Source: Lichenicoccus sp965276875
Lineage (GTDB): Bacteria > Pseudomonadota > Alphaproteobacteria > Acetobacterales > Acetobacteraceae
Length of the DNA: 64,000 nucleotides
Assembly (NCBI RefSeq): GCF_965276875.1
Contig: NZ_OZ255701.1
Location: 806,001-870,000, forward strand
Direction of reading: 5' to 3'
Made by a program: the position numbers and the translations under genes. A model generated the notes under the pieces. That model was not told the DNA's origin. It made no database searches and was given only the letters and a program-made list of their open reading frames with translations. Each line of letters starts with the position of its first letter. The first letter of the stretch is position 1. This document shows, in pieces, positions 27,255 through 36,906 of the stretch.

Positions 27255-28430
27255 CTAGCTGCCACGAGGCCCTCGAAAGTTCGTCCAAGCCCATGCTGGG
27301 GCATCTCGTATGGCGGTCGTATCCAGCAAAGCTATGACATACTTACTTGCCATTGCCTCCCAGGAGTAACGTTCAGCGAGACCGCGGGCGTTTCGGCCCA
27401 TCTGCTGCCTCCGGTGATCGTCTACGATTACAATACGTAACGCGGCAGCCAGCGCTTCCGCGTCCTCGCAATCATTTAAGATGGTACCGACTCCAGGCTC
27501 GATGAGCTCCGATCCGCCGGCACTTCGGGCGGTCACCACAGGGATGCCACTAGCAAGTGCCTCAAGCAAGACCAACGAACAAGCCTCGTAACGAGAGGGA
27601 AAGACAAACAGGTCCGACGCTCGCATCAGGGACGGCATGTCACGGCGAAAACCGAGAAAATGCACTTGCCGGGCAACACCAAGCTGCCGTGCCATTTCGG
27701 GATAGGGCGTGCCTTGTTCTCGTCCGGCTACCGCAAGGTGCAGATCTGGCACCATTGTCAACGCCTTAAGCACCGTCTCGAGGTTCTTGCGCGGGGACTT
27801 TAGATCCCCGGCGAACAACGCCAGCTTCACGTGTACCGGCAGGCCGAGGGCTTCCCGTTGCGCGGGTCCGGGATGGAACTCGTCAAGATCGACACCGTTC
27901 AAAATTACCGATACTTTCGCCGAGATCATGCGGTTGTGCCTCAGATCTCCAGCAACGCTGTCCGAAACCGCAACCAGCCTTGCCGAACGGCGAAACGCCA
28001 GCCGTTCCAAAGCCACGTTCAGGCCAGTATAAATCCGCGCATAGAGCGAGTGCGCACTCAGCGGTCCTTGCCAAGGATGCTGTGCCGAGTTGAGCCAGGA
28101 GGCGTGAACGAAATGCACGGCGTTCACGTCGCAGCGTGCCCAGGTGACAAAGCCGTTTGCCATTATCGCGTCGTAACCGGCCTTGTCGCGGGCAACGGCG
28201 TTCCGGCTGCGCCAGGCGAAAAGCTGGTCTCGCAACAAGCGGGTCGGCAGCCAGTCAGGCGGCGGCAGGACGATTGCCTTGCTCTGCACGTCCGCCGACA
28301 AGCCGCTCACATGTTCGGCGATAACGACGACGTCATGCCCCTGGCGCGCGGCCTCGGCGGCAATCTCAAGGTTGACGCGCCCCTGCCCGTCGTTGCGGCC
28401 GACACGCGGCGTAATGATGCAGAACCTCAT
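27255..28430 (-). CDS. Glycosyltransferase family 4 protein
   Basis: A 391-residue GT-B protein. It begins FCIITPRVGRNDGQGRVNLEI (acceptor domain glycine loop), has VHASW and VAVSDSVAGDL, then VSVILNGVDLDEFHP, LALFAGDLKSPRKNLETVLKAL, the Gly-rich HLAVAGREQGTPYPEM, and the donor-binding EACSLVLLEALASGIPVVT. It is the last gene of the GC-rich glycan operon; its ATG overlaps the stop of the preceding gene (ATGA, 28427-28430). The exact sugar is unknown. Confidence 0.88.
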   Translation of the reverse strand: MRFCIITPRVGRNDGQGRVNLEIAAEAARQGHDVVVIAEHVSGLSADVQSKAIVLPPPDWLPTRLLRDQLFAWRSRNAVARDKAGYDAIMANGFVTWARCDVNAVHFVHASWLNSAQHPWQGPLSAHSLYARIYTGLNVALERLAFRRSARLVAVSDSVAGDLRHNRMISAKVSVILNGVDLDEFHPGPAQREALGLPVHVKLALFAGDLKSPRKNLETVLKALTMVPDLHLAVAGREQGTPYPEMARQLGVARQVHFLGFRRDMPSLMRASDLFVFPSRYEACSLVLLEALASGIPVVTARSAGGSELIEPGVGTILNDCEDAEALAAALRIVIVDDHRRQQMGRNARGLAERYSWEAMASKYVIALLDTTAIRDAPAWAWTNFRGPRGS

Positions 28431-29443
28431 GGGATGGCGGTCCCGCTGGGGGCGCCGCGGGGTGCCGCGAGAGCCGGCGTGCCTCGGCTGCCGCGTTGCC
28501 GAAGCGAGCGATACCCGGACATTTTTGCTCGCTGCACGGTGCCAAAGCGACGCCACGAACCAGTGCCGAGCCGTGGCACATAGCGGATCGCCTGAACGAG
28601 ACCGGGCGATGTTCCGGTGCCCACCAACACGGACCAGACAACGTAGGCGACGCGGCCAGCCGGGGTCAGCGAGGGCCAGAGTGCGACGACTTCGTTATGG
28701 GCAAGTTCGGACAGACCTCTCAGGTCCCTGCCCTTGGCCACACCCGCATAATGGCGCGGCTCCTCGCGCGTTGCGGCATAATGATCCACCGCGACCAGCG
28801 GATCATAGAGCAGCTTCCAGCCAGCGCGCCGAACCGCGAGAGAAAACGCGATGTCCTCGTATGGCTGCGCCCCGGTGCCGCAAAGCCGCGTATCGAACCG
28901 CATGCCGCCGAGTGCCGCGGCGCGATAGCTCATGTTGGCACCCTTGAGGAAATCGACGTCCCGTGGCGCGCCGATGCCAAGATGGTGGTTGCCGATGGTT
29001 CGGCCGAACCATTGCAGACGGCCAACCGGAGATGCGCCGCGGTCCTCGAAACGCGCGCCGTCATGGCACCAATCGCGGCCACCCACCCCGCCGAGCGCAG
29101 GATCTTTGGAGAAATGGGCAAGAATGCGGGCAAGCCAGTCGGGGTGCGGCACGGTATCGTCATCGGTGATCGCAAGCACGTCCGTGCGGCAGGACTCCAG
29201 CCCGGTATTGAGGGCGTGCACCGTGCCCGGCCGCGACACGGTCAGCACACGCAGCGGCAGGGGTCCCGCGAGCGGCCGTGCAGCAAGTGCTTCGAGCGTG
29301 GCGGCATCGTCCGCGCGAGCCACAACCAGGACATCGTCCGGCATACGGGTCTGCGCCGCCAGCGCCGCCAGCCCACGCAGCAGACTGTCCGGCCGGCGAT
29401 AGCTGCAGATCAGCACTCCGATGGTTTGTGGCTGGGCGTACAT
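28427..29443 (-). CDS. Glycosyltransferase family 2 protein
   Basis: A 338-residue GT-A transferase. It starts TIGVLICSYRRPDSLLRGL, has VLAITDDDTVPHPDWLARI with the DDD metal site, GGVGGRDWCHDG, KGANMSYRAAALGGMRFD (acceptor loop), and GAQPYEDIAFSLAVRRAGWKLLYDP with the catalytic ED. The C-terminal tail holds one weakly hydrophobic stretch. An earlier start at 29467 would overlap the flippase gene by 19 bases; ATG 29443 lies 5 bases after its stop and is preferred. Confidence 0.88.
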   Translation of the reverse strand: MYAQPQTIGVLICSYRRPDSLLRGLAALAAQTRMPDDVLVVARADDAATLEALAARPLAGPLPLRVLTVSRPGTVHALNTGLESCRTDVLAITDDDTVPHPDWLARILAHFSKDPALGGVGGRDWCHDGARFEDRGASPVGRLQWFGRTIGNHHLGIGAPRDVDFLKGANMSYRAAALGGMRFDTRLCGTGAQPYEDIAFSLAVRRAGWKLLYDPLVAVDHYAATREEPRHYAGVAKGRDLRGLSELAHNEVVALWPSLTPAGRVAYVVWSVLVGTGTSPGLVQAIRYVPRLGTGSWRRFGTVQRAKMSGYRSLRQRGSRGTPALAAPRGAPSGTAIP

Positions 29444-29448
29444 CCCGC

Positions 29449-30753
29449 TCAACGCCCCGCCATCCAAGCAACGTCCGCACGGCTGATCAGCAAGCGCGGC
29501 AGGTCGATACCGAGAACCTTGCGGAAACTTACCAGCACGCAGGACAGACGAACCATGCCGCCGAGCAGGGTCGCACCAGCCGCGCCCACGATGCCGTAGG
29601 CAGGCACGAGAACAAGCATCGTCGCGAGTGAGGTGGTAACCCCCGCGACCTCGACGCCCGTGACCACGCTCGGACGGCCGGTGCCGCTGAAAGCCTGGGC
29701 CAAGGTCCGCGCGGCGCTCGAAACCACTGCCTCAATGAGCAACACCTGGAACGGCAGAACGGCAGCGGCGAAACGGGTGCCATAGAGCAATAGCAAAAGC
29801 GACGGGCCGGCCACGCCGATCGCCATCGCGCCAGTCGCGTTCACCACGGTAGTGACACGCATCGCGCGCGCGACCGTCGCCACAACGCTCGCTGCCTCTC
29901 GTGCTGCGATCGACGGAAACAGCACCGTGGCGATGGCGCCCTGGGCGACGTTGAGCACGCGCGACAAACTCAGTGCCACGGCGTAGGCGCCAACCGCCGC
30001 CGGCTGCAGCAGAAACACGATCACGACCTGATCGAGATACCCCGACATGGCCCCCAGGATATCCACACCGTAAAATCGTATTCCGTAGCGGAGCAGCCGG
30101 CGCGGGTATGGTGCCGCAACAGTAAAGCGCGGGCGAAGCACCGCCTGAGCGCGCGCCAGAAGAAAGAGAAATGAGGGGACGGTCGGAACGAAATAGGCCG
30201 CCGCGGCGGAGATCGGGGTCAGGAGACCGAAGGCGGCCAGCAGGAGCAGGGTCGCCAAGGCGCCGAGGCTCTGGAAATAGAGCACGCGGTTGGCCAAGGC
30301 GAATTGCCCATTCGCCTCCAGGACACCCGAGAGCAGCGGCGTGACCACCCCGAACGGCACCGCGAAAAGCAACAGGCGGGCGAAGGTGACCGTGCCGCTG
30401 CTGTAACGGCCGAGCCATTCGGGCAAGAGCAGGAAGCCGATTGCGGTCGCCGCCAGCCCCGTCGCACAGGTCAGGATCATCGCGGCGCCAAAATAGCGAC
30501 CGCCCTCCTCCGGATCGGCCCGAAGATTGTAGATCAGCGAGGCATGCAAGCCCAACGTGCACAACGCGGCCAGCACCGTTGGTGCGACGACCAGCGCCGC
30601 CTGCTCGCCGCGTCCGGCAGGCCCAAGCCACGCAGCGGTGAGCAGGCCGGAACAGACATTGCCGCCCAGGGCGACGACGCGTATCCACATCACGCGAGCC
30701 ACGGTGCCGATCTTGGCACGCCCGGAAAGCCCGTGGTGGAGGCGACTTATCAC
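29449..30753 (-). CDS. Polysaccharide flippase (Wzx/MATE-like)
   Basis: A 434-residue protein with about 12 hydrophobic segments that should move undecaprenyl-linked oligosaccharides across the inner membrane. Typical marks are the early VARVMWIRVVALGGNVCSGL, GPAGRGEQAALVV and the tandem helix pairs, e.g. GAYAVALSLSRVLNVAQGAI and VLPFQVLLIEAVVSSAARTL. The GTG at 30753 gives a GTGA overlap with the BY-kinase stop, in keeping with the operon's coupling; a GTG at 30771 would add six residues. Confidence 0.82.
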   Translation of the reverse strand: MISRLHHGLSGRAKIGTVARVMWIRVVALGGNVCSGLLTAAWLGPAGRGEQAALVVAPTVLAALCTLGLHASLIYNLRADPEEGGRYFGAAMILTCATGLAATAIGFLLLPEWLGRYSSGTVTFARLLLFAVPFGVVTPLLSGVLEANGQFALANRVLYFQSLGALATLLLLAAFGLLTPISAAAAYFVPTVPSFLFLLARAQAVLRPRFTVAAPYPRRLLRYGIRFYGVDILGAMSGYLDQVVIVFLLQPAAVGAYAVALSLSRVLNVAQGAIATVLFPSIAAREAASVVATVARAMRVTTVVNATGAMAIGVAGPSLLLLLYGTRFAAAVLPFQVLLIEAVVSSAARTLAQAFSGTGRPSVVTGVEVAGVTTSLATMLVLVPAYGIVGAAGATLLGGMVRLSCVLVSFRKVLGIDLPRLLISRADVAWMAGR

Positions 30754-32975
30754 TGCGCGCGCCGTCGCCACGCAAGCCGCCGCGCAACAGGCATACGATC
30801 AGGCAATGGCTCGGTGTAGGCCGGATACGACCGCGCATAGTAGCTGCCGTCGGTCGTGGCGCGGGCGAAACGACGCAGGTCGACCTTGCTCAGCACCACG
30901 CCGTTGACCCGTATGCCCGCCCGGCTTAGCGCCTTGAATGCGGCCTGCACCGAGGCGCGCGGCGTCTGCCGCCAGCCGACCAGCATCACCACGTCGTCGA
31001 CCAAGGGGGCGATGCTCAGCACGTCCGGCACCGCCAGCACCGGCGGCGTGTCGATGATGACCACGTCATGCATGGCGCGAAGCTGTTGCAGCGTGCGCGG
31101 CAGGTCCGCTGAGGCGAGGACCGCGTGCGGGTTGAGGGTATTGAGGCGGGCGACCAGCACGTGCAGCCCCGTGCCGGGCTCCAACGCGGGGTCGGCGAAG
31201 GGCGCTCCGGTTGCCTCGGCGTCCGTCCCGAGCGGGTCGAGCTGGGCGAAATGGGTGCGCAGGCTCGACCGTCGCAGGTCGCAATCGAGCACCGCCACCG
31301 ACAGGTTGCGCGCCGTCGCCGCCCGCCCCAGCGCCACCGAGAACGAGGTCTTGCCCTCGCCCGGCATCGCCGATGTCACCATCAGTACCCGTCCCGCCCG
31401 CGCGTCGCCACGGAAGCGGCCGCCGATCAGCCCGGCGAACACCGCCTGCAACGCCTCCGCCTCACGCGGATCGCAGGCGCGATCGCCGCGGCCGCCCGTC
31501 GATTTCGGGAACAGCCCCAGCACCCGCAAGCCGGTCTGCTCCTCGACCTGCTCTGGCGTGCTGAACACCCGCGACAGCAGCTCCAGCGCGTAGGCGAGGC
31601 CGGCGCCGACACCGAGCATCGCCATGAAGGTGCCGACAACGATCATCCGCGTGCGCGGGAACGACGCGAACGTCGGCGGCGCTGCCTCAACGATCAGCTG
31701 CACGTCCGGACGCTGCATCGCCGCCTCGACGCGGATCTGCTCAAGCCGTGTCGCCGCCGCATCGTAGGCCCCGCGCGCCGACACCGCGTCGCTTTGGAGG
31801 TCGGCGAGCCGGGTTTGCGCCACACCCTGCACCCCGACCTGGCTCTGCAACGCCTTTACACTGGCGGCCAGTGCCGCGCGCCGGGCCGCAAGTGCGGCCA
31901 CATCGCCGCGCACGCTGGTCACCGCCTTGTCGATCTCGTTGCGTATCTGCCGCCGCACCCGCGCGATCTGCAGGCCGTTCGCCACCACTTCGGTGTTGGC
32001 GGCACCCAGCCGCTGCTCCATCTCCACCCGCGACGAGGCCAGCATCGCCTCCTGCTGCAACAGCCCCTGGATGATCGGCGAGCTCAGCACCGTCGCACTG
32101 GCGTCGAGCTGACCCGGGCCGGCCTTCGCCGCGTCCTGCAGCTCGGCCAGGGTGCTCTGCTTCTGGGCAAGCTCGCCGCTGGCTACGACCAGTTGTGTAT
32201 TCATCCCCGACAGGCTCTGCCCTAGCAACGTCTGTCCCTGCAGCGTGGTCAGCCGTCCCGCCTGGCGCTGCTGCTCGACCGCACGGTCCGCCGCCACCAG
32301 GCCCGCGCGCAGTTGCGCGACGTGGCTGGTCAGCCAGCTATCGGCCTGGTCGGTCAGGCCGGCCTGCACCGCGCGACGCCGGTTGACGAAGGCCTGCGCG
32401 TAGGCATTCGCGATCGACGCCGCAAGCTTCGGATCATTCGCCGTCGCCGTCAGCGAAATCACATACGAGCGGCCGTCATTGCCGAATTCCACAGACCCCG
32501 CCAGCTTCTTGGCGGCAGCATCGACCGTCATCGTGCAGGGCGCCGTATGACCGCCCCAGTGCTTCGCGGGTGCGCAGAATTCCGGGTTGCGGTTGAGGCC
32601 GAGCTGCTTGACGACGTCGAGCGCGAGACTCGGCGAGTGCAGCCCCTCCATGTAGGTGCGCAGCAGCTCCAGATCGACCATCTGGCTGGGCAGCAGCGTC
32701 TCGCCATTGCTCAGCCGCGGCTGCCGCGGATCGATCATCATCGAGGCGTTCGCCGCATAACGCGGCGGCAACTGCGCAACAACGATCCCGACCATCGCGG
32801 TGGTGAGCAGCGCGAAGACCAGGATCGCCCATTTGCGCTTGAGCGCCACCTGCAACGGCGTCGGACCGGCCACGCCTGCGCCGCTGCCAACCGTGGTCTC
32901 GAACCCCTCATCCATGGACAGGGCCTTGGTCGGCACGGCGGGCAGTGCTGCTGGATAGAGCCTCGATTCCGCCAT
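30750..32975 (-). CDS. Polysaccharide copolymerase / BY-family tyrosine autokinase (Wzc-like)
   Basis: A 741-residue inner-membrane protein controlling chain length and export. N-terminal Wzz domain: TM1 (WAILVFALLTTAMVGIVV), a periplasmic part with long coiled-coil helices, and TM2 (RTRMIVVGTFMAMLGVGAGL). The cytosolic kinase has Walker A (SAMPGEGKTSFS), Walker A' (VAVLDCDLRR) and Walker B (VVIIDTPPV). The C-terminus carries a short tyrosine cluster (SYYARSYPAYTEP) that would be autophosphorylated. A periplasmic CAPAKHWGG...APCTM segment has two Cys. The ATG forms a TGATG junction with the previous gene's stop. No outer-membrane exporter or cognate phosphatase lies nearby in the window. Confidence 0.9.
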   Translation of the reverse strand: MAESRLYPAALPAVPTKALSMDEGFETTVGSGAGVAGPTPLQVALKRKWAILVFALLTTAMVGIVVAQLPPRYAANASMMIDPRQPRLSNGETLLPSQMVDLELLRTYMEGLHSPSLALDVVKQLGLNRNPEFCAPAKHWGGHTAPCTMTVDAAAKKLAGSVEFGNDGRSYVISLTATANDPKLAASIANAYAQAFVNRRRAVQAGLTDQADSWLTSHVAQLRAGLVAADRAVEQQRQAGRLTTLQGQTLLGQSLSGMNTQLVVASGELAQKQSTLAELQDAAKAGPGQLDASATVLSSPIIQGLLQQEAMLASSRVEMEQRLGAANTEVVANGLQIARVRRQIRNEIDKAVTSVRGDVAALAARRAALAASVKALQSQVGVQGVAQTRLADLQSDAVSARGAYDAAATRLEQIRVEAAMQRPDVQLIVEAAPPTFASFPRTRMIVVGTFMAMLGVGAGLAYALELLSRVFSTPEQVEEQTGLRVLGLFPKSTGGRGDRACDPREAEALQAVFAGLIGGRFRGDARAGRVLMVTSAMPGEGKTSFSVALGRAATARNLSVAVLDCDLRRSSLRTHFAQLDPLGTDAEATGAPFADPALEPGTGLHVLVARLNTLNPHAVLASADLPRTLQQLRAMHDVVIIDTPPVLAVPDVLSIAPLVDDVVMLVGWRQTPRASVQAAFKALSRAGIRVNGVVLSKVDLRRFARATTDGSYYARSYPAYTEPLPDRMPVARRLAWRRRAQ

Positions 32976-34129
32976 CACAGCACCTCCCGATAGACCGACG
33001 CCACCTGCGGCGTCACCACGCGCCAGTCGAAATGACGGCGCGCATACTCCTGGCAGGCCGCGGCATTCGGCAGCCCCGACGAGCCGTCGAGAAAGGCGGC
33101 GATCCCGCTGGCGATGCTCGGCCCGTCACTGCCGCCCAGCACCATCGCTCCGGACAGGCCGGAGACCACCTCGGGCAGCCCGCCCACAGGGGTCACCAGC
33201 ACTGGCGTGCCGGCGGCGAGGCTCTCGATTGCCACCAGGCCGAAGCCCTCCAGCCCCGCGGTCGGCACCAGTGTGACGTCCGCCGCGCGGTAGCACAGCG
33301 CCAGCCGGTCCTGGTCGATCGCGCCCTCGAAACACACTGCGTCGGAGAGGCCGCGCTCCGCCGCATGCCTCTCCAGCATCCGCCGCTCCGGCCCGGTGCC
33401 CGCGATATGGAGGACCACATCGCGCGTTCCAGGCGCCTGCGTGCGACGCAGCGGCGCCATCGCGTCGAGCAGCCGGTCCAGCCCCATGCGCTTGACCAGC
33501 CGGCGCACCGCGAACACCACCGGACGATCGGCGTCCCAGCCGAGGGCCGCGCGCGCCTGCGCCCGTGTCGCACCATGCGCGAAACGGTCGCAATCGACGC
33601 CGCCCGGCACGCAGCGGATCGCACTGTCTGCGACGCCATACTGCGCCTGCGCCAGCCGGGCGAACGCCTGCGACAGCACGATCACCCGATCGGCACGACG
33701 GTAGGCGACCCGCTCCAGCGCGCGCTTGACCCGCACATTGGCGAGACCCGCACCCTCGAGCGCGCTCTCCAGCGCCCAGGGCCCGTGGAAATGCGCGACC
33801 AGCGGCAGCCCGGAGATACGGTCGAGCAGCGGCAGGCTGTAGAGCGCGAAATGCGAGGCGACGAGGTCGGGACGGGCTTGCGCGAAACTGTCGCGCGCCG
33901 AACGGCGCAAGGCCAGCGCACGACGCGCCAGCGACGTGCCTGCCACGGCAAAACCGCGCATCCGCTCGGATGTCTGGCGCTGCACATCGCCGCTTCCCGG
34001 CACCACGCCGCGCACCGCGAAGCCTTGCGCCGGAAGCCCCTCGAACAGGTGGAAGAACATGTTCTCCGCCCCGCCGCGACGCTCGGGGAACCAGCCACTG
34101 CCGATCGAAAACAGGTTGGTCGCGGTCAT
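32975..34129 (-). CDS. Glycosyltransferase family 4 protein
   Basis: A 384-residue GT-B transferase. It has SGWFPERRGGAENMFFHL, the acceptor-side AHFHGPWALE, RADRVIVLSQAFARL, then VPGGVDCDRFAHG, VFAVRRLVKRMGLDRLLDAM, LHIAGTGPERRMLERHA, and the donor-binding EGFGLVAIESLAAGTPVLVT with two Glu. The ATG overlaps the stop of the upstream glycosyltransferase (ATGA, 34126-34129). The VKRMGLDRLLDAM variant and GTGPER resemble WcaL/ExoL-type enzymes, but the sugar is unknown. Confidence 0.9.
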   Translation of the reverse strand: MTATNLFSIGSGWFPERRGGAENMFFHLFEGLPAQGFAVRGVVPGSGDVQRQTSERMRGFAVAGTSLARRALALRRSARDSFAQARPDLVASHFALYSLPLLDRISGLPLVAHFHGPWALESALEGAGLANVRVKRALERVAYRRADRVIVLSQAFARLAQAQYGVADSAIRCVPGGVDCDRFAHGATRAQARAALGWDADRPVVFAVRRLVKRMGLDRLLDAMAPLRRTQAPGTRDVVLHIAGTGPERRMLERHAAERGLSDAVCFEGAIDQDRLALCYRAADVTLVPTAGLEGFGLVAIESLAAGTPVLVTPVGGLPEVVSGLSGAMVLGGSDGPSIASGIAAFLDGSSGLPNAAACQEYARRHFDWRVVTPQVASVYREVL

Positions 34130-35355
34130 CGGTCCACCACCGCGCGCACGATGTCGCCGATGTCGCCGCGCAGCCGTTCCACCCCGTAATGACGCTCGGC
34201 GCGCAACCGCGCGGCCGCGACGACCGGCGCGAGCCGTTCCGGCTGCGCGCGCACCCGTGCGAGAGCCACGGCCAGCGCCGACGCATCGCCCGGCGGCACC
34301 AGCGTCCCCACCTGTCCGCCATCGAGGATTTCCGCGGCAGCACCCGCGCGCGATGCGATTACCGGCGTTGCCGCCAGCATCGCCTCCACCAGAGTGAGCC
34401 CGAACGGCTCCGGATCGATCGAGGGATGCACCACGACGTCCACCGCCTGCATCAGCGTCGGCACGTCCTCGCGGTGGCCGAGGAAACGCACCCGCGAGGC
34501 AACACCCAGGCGCGCGGCCTGCGCATGCAGCACACGTCCATAATCGTCCTCGCCGAACAGCGCGCAGCCGGCGATGATGCAGGTGGCATCGGGCAGCAGC
34601 GCCAGCGCGTCGAGCGCGATATGCTGGCCCTTCCAGGGTGCGAGACGGCTGAATACGCCGAAGACGAAACCCTCCGGCAGACCGAGGCCCTGCCGCAGCG
34701 CCGCGCGCGCGTCGGCGCCACGCACCACGCGCGGCGGCGGCACACCATTGGGCACGACCGTGACCAGTGACGCGCACCCCCCGGCCGCGACGAACGCGTC
34801 CGCGACCGCTTGCGAGGGTGCGACCACACGTGCGGCACGTCGGTTGGCGAGTGCCACCACCAGCGCGATCTGCGCCCGGCCGAAATGACTGCGATCAAGG
34901 ATATCGTGCAGGTGCCACAGCAGCTTGGCACCTCCTGTCCGGGAGGCGAGCGCGCCGAGCACGAAGCTCTTCTGGCTGTTGCAATAGATCAGGTCGTGCC
35001 GCGATGCGAGCGTACGTATCTGGCGCACCAGTCCCGCCATGCCGCCAAGCCGCGGCAGCGTTCGCAACAGACCGCCGTCGCGCCGGATCGCCCGCAGGTC
35101 GAGCGGCTTGCGCGCCAGTAACACCTCCATGCCGAGGGCATTCAGCCGGTCGCGCAACGCACCATCCTGGAACAGCAGGATGCTACTTGCGCCAGCAGGG
35201 GCCGCGAACGCCGGCGCGATTGCCAGCAGGCAGGTCTCGGCGCCACCGATACGCCCGGTATGGGTGAGGAAGAGCACCCGCGGCGCGCGCCTGGACTTCG
35301 GTGTCGGCACCACCCCCCCGCCGACCGCGGGCGCCGTCATGACCTGGCCAGACAT
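34126..35355 (-). CDS. Glycosyltransferase family 4 protein
   Basis: A 409-residue GT-B transferase. After a 25-residue unstructured leader comes PRVLFLTHTGRIGGAETCLL; then LWHLHDILDRSHFG, RVVAPSQAVADAF, VVPNGVPPPR, VFGVFSRLAPWKGQHIALDAL, CIIAGCALFGEDDYGRVL, LGHREDVPTLM and the donor-binding EPFGLTLVEAMLAATPVIAS. These are standard GT4 elements (a 'GRxxxxKG' loop variant LAPWKG and the E-x7-E motif). One base separates it from the stop of the preceding gene. Sugar donor not predictable. Confidence 0.9.
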   Translation of the reverse strand: MSGQVMTAPAVGGGVVPTPKSRRAPRVLFLTHTGRIGGAETCLLAIAPAFAAPAGASSILLFQDGALRDRLNALGMEVLLARKPLDLRAIRRDGGLLRTLPRLGGMAGLVRQIRTLASRHDLIYCNSQKSFVLGALASRTGGAKLLWHLHDILDRSHFGRAQIALVVALANRRAARVVAPSQAVADAFVAAGGCASLVTVVPNGVPPPRVVRGADARAALRQGLGLPEGFVFGVFSRLAPWKGQHIALDALALLPDATCIIAGCALFGEDDYGRVLHAQAARLGVASRVRFLGHREDVPTLMQAVDVVVHPSIDPEPFGLTLVEAMLAATPVIASRAGAAAEILDGGQVGTLVPPGDASALAVALARVRAQPERLAPVVAAARLRAERHYGVERLRGDIGDIVRAVVDR

Positions 35356-35356
35356 C

Positions 35357-36586
35357 TCAGACCCGGCTTACGCGCTTGGCCGGCTGCAGCACGGGCGCCA
35401 GTTCCGGAACCCAGGATCGTTCCGGACGTGGCAGCAAGGGCATCTGCGAACCCGCACCCTCAAGACGCTCGCAGAAGGCCTCGTAGTGCTCCATCACGAA
35501 GGCCCGGAACGTCTCATGGAAGTGGTCCTGGGAAAAGCGCGTCGCGTTCTCATGGCAGGCGGCCGGCGCGAAGGAGTCCTCGACGGTAATGAAACGCTGC
35601 ACCGCGTCGGCGATGCACTCCGCCTCCGGCCGCTCGAAGAACATGCCTGTGGGGTGCGGGCCGCAGGTGCGCACCGTCTCGCGGGCGCCGCCGCGGCCAA
35701 GGGCGATGACCGGGGTGCCCTCGCTCTGCGCCTCGACCGGAATGATGCCGAAATCCTCCTCGGCGGCAAAGATGAAGGCGCGCGCGCTGGCCATTGTCTG
35801 TCGCAGCGCGCGATCCGGCAGAAAGCCCGTGAAGCTCACGTTGGGCCCGGCGATCGATCGCAGATACTCCGCCTCGGGCCCATCACCCGCAACGATCAGC
35901 CGCTCCCCCGGGAGCTGTCGGAACGCCTCGACGATACAGCGCACGTTTTTGTAAGGGACCAGCCGCGAGGCGGTCATGAAATGGCGTCCCTTGCGCACCG
36001 GCTTGTGCGTTGCCGGAACCTCCACCGGCGGATGGATCACGCGCGCCTCGCGGCCGTAGATCTTGCGTATGCGCCGGGCCACGAACCCGGAATTCGCCAT
36101 GTAGGCGTCGGGACCGCTGGCCGTGCGCACGTCCCACATCCTGATCCGGTGCAGCAACAGCCGGGTCAGCAGTCCCTTCGGACCACGTTCCAGGCCGGAC
36201 TCGCGCAAATACTGGTGCTGCAGATCCCAGGCATAGCGCATCGGCGAGTGCACATAGGCCAGGTGCAGCTGGTCGGGGCCGGTGAGCACGCCCTTGGCGA
36301 CCGCGTAGCTGCTCGAGATCACCAGGTCATAGGCGGAGAGATCGAGCTGCTCGATAGCCAGCGGCATGATCGGCAGGAACATCCGGTGATGCTCGCGCAC
36401 ACCTGGGAGACGCTGAAGAAATGATACATGGCTTTGCGTATAGCCGATTGTCCGGCGGTCAGCGGCCGGCAGGAAATCGAACAGGCAGAACAGGTCGGCG
36501 CGGGGGAAGCAACGGAACATCGCGGCGAGAACCTTCTCCGCCCCGCCGAGCGTATAGAGCCAATCATGAACGATCGCGACACGCAT
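35357..36586 (-). CDS. Glycosyltransferase family 4 protein (mannosyltransferase-like), first gene of the glycan operon
   Basis: A 409-residue GT-B transferase. It opens with MRVAIVHDWLYTLGGAEKVL, then DLVISSSYAVAKGVL, AYVHSPMRYAWDL, YMANSGFVARRIRKIYGR, VIHPPVEVP, TASRLVPYKNVRCIVEAF, LIVAGDGPEAEYL, and EEDFGIIPVEAQSEGTPVIAL. The HSPMRYAWDL and NSxFVARRIRKxYxR blocks are characteristic of the WbaZ/mannosyltransferase-like subgroup seen in O-antigen and acetan-type loci, which hints at a mannosyl or related donor. GAGG lies 11 bases ahead of the ATG. It heads the seven-gene minus-strand run ending at 27255. Confidence 0.88.
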   Translation of the reverse strand: MRVAIVHDWLYTLGGAEKVLAAMFRCFPRADLFCLFDFLPAADRRTIGYTQSHVSFLQRLPGVREHHRMFLPIMPLAIEQLDLSAYDLVISSSYAVAKGVLTGPDQLHLAYVHSPMRYAWDLQHQYLRESGLERGPKGLLTRLLLHRIRMWDVRTASGPDAYMANSGFVARRIRKIYGREARVIHPPVEVPATHKPVRKGRHFMTASRLVPYKNVRCIVEAFRQLPGERLIVAGDGPEAEYLRSIAGPNVSFTGFLPDRALRQTMASARAFIFAAEEDFGIIPVEAQSEGTPVIALGRGGARETVRTCGPHPTGMFFERPEAECIADAVQRFITVEDSFAPAACHENATRFSQDHFHETFRAFVMEHYEAFCERLEGAGSQMPLLPRPERSWVPELAPVLQPAKRVSRV

Positions 36587-36906
36587 CAGATAAGTCGCCT
36601 CATCAGTTCGCCGTACAATTATTCGGCTATTGACTGCTCAATGCCGCCTCGAAATCAGGTTTCCAGACACCAGCCCGACGAACATCGCGGCAAGCCTCTA
36701 TAAATCTGTGTTCTTCTTAAATGACAGGAATGCAAAAGTCGGGTCGCTCTGCAAACCATCGCAACCTGATTAGGCGTATATCGAAGATGCTGAGCTCGCA
36801 ACTGCTGTTTCGGCCGCGCACAGTCCGAGGAGAGTATTCACACTCTTTTACCGAACAAAACGGTCTCTTGCGCGCAGCGCAGGGAACTCTCGCCAGAGTC
36901 TTCTGG
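36587..36906. promoter_or_regulatory. Upstream region of the glycan operon
   Basis: 320 bases between the first glycosyltransferase gene and the GT2 gene, both on the minus strand. It is locally AT-richer than the coding sequence (e.g. 36600-36740) and has no convincing gene, so it most likely carries the operon promoter and the terminator of the upstream gene. I could not assign specific -35/-10 boxes. Confidence 0.4.
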
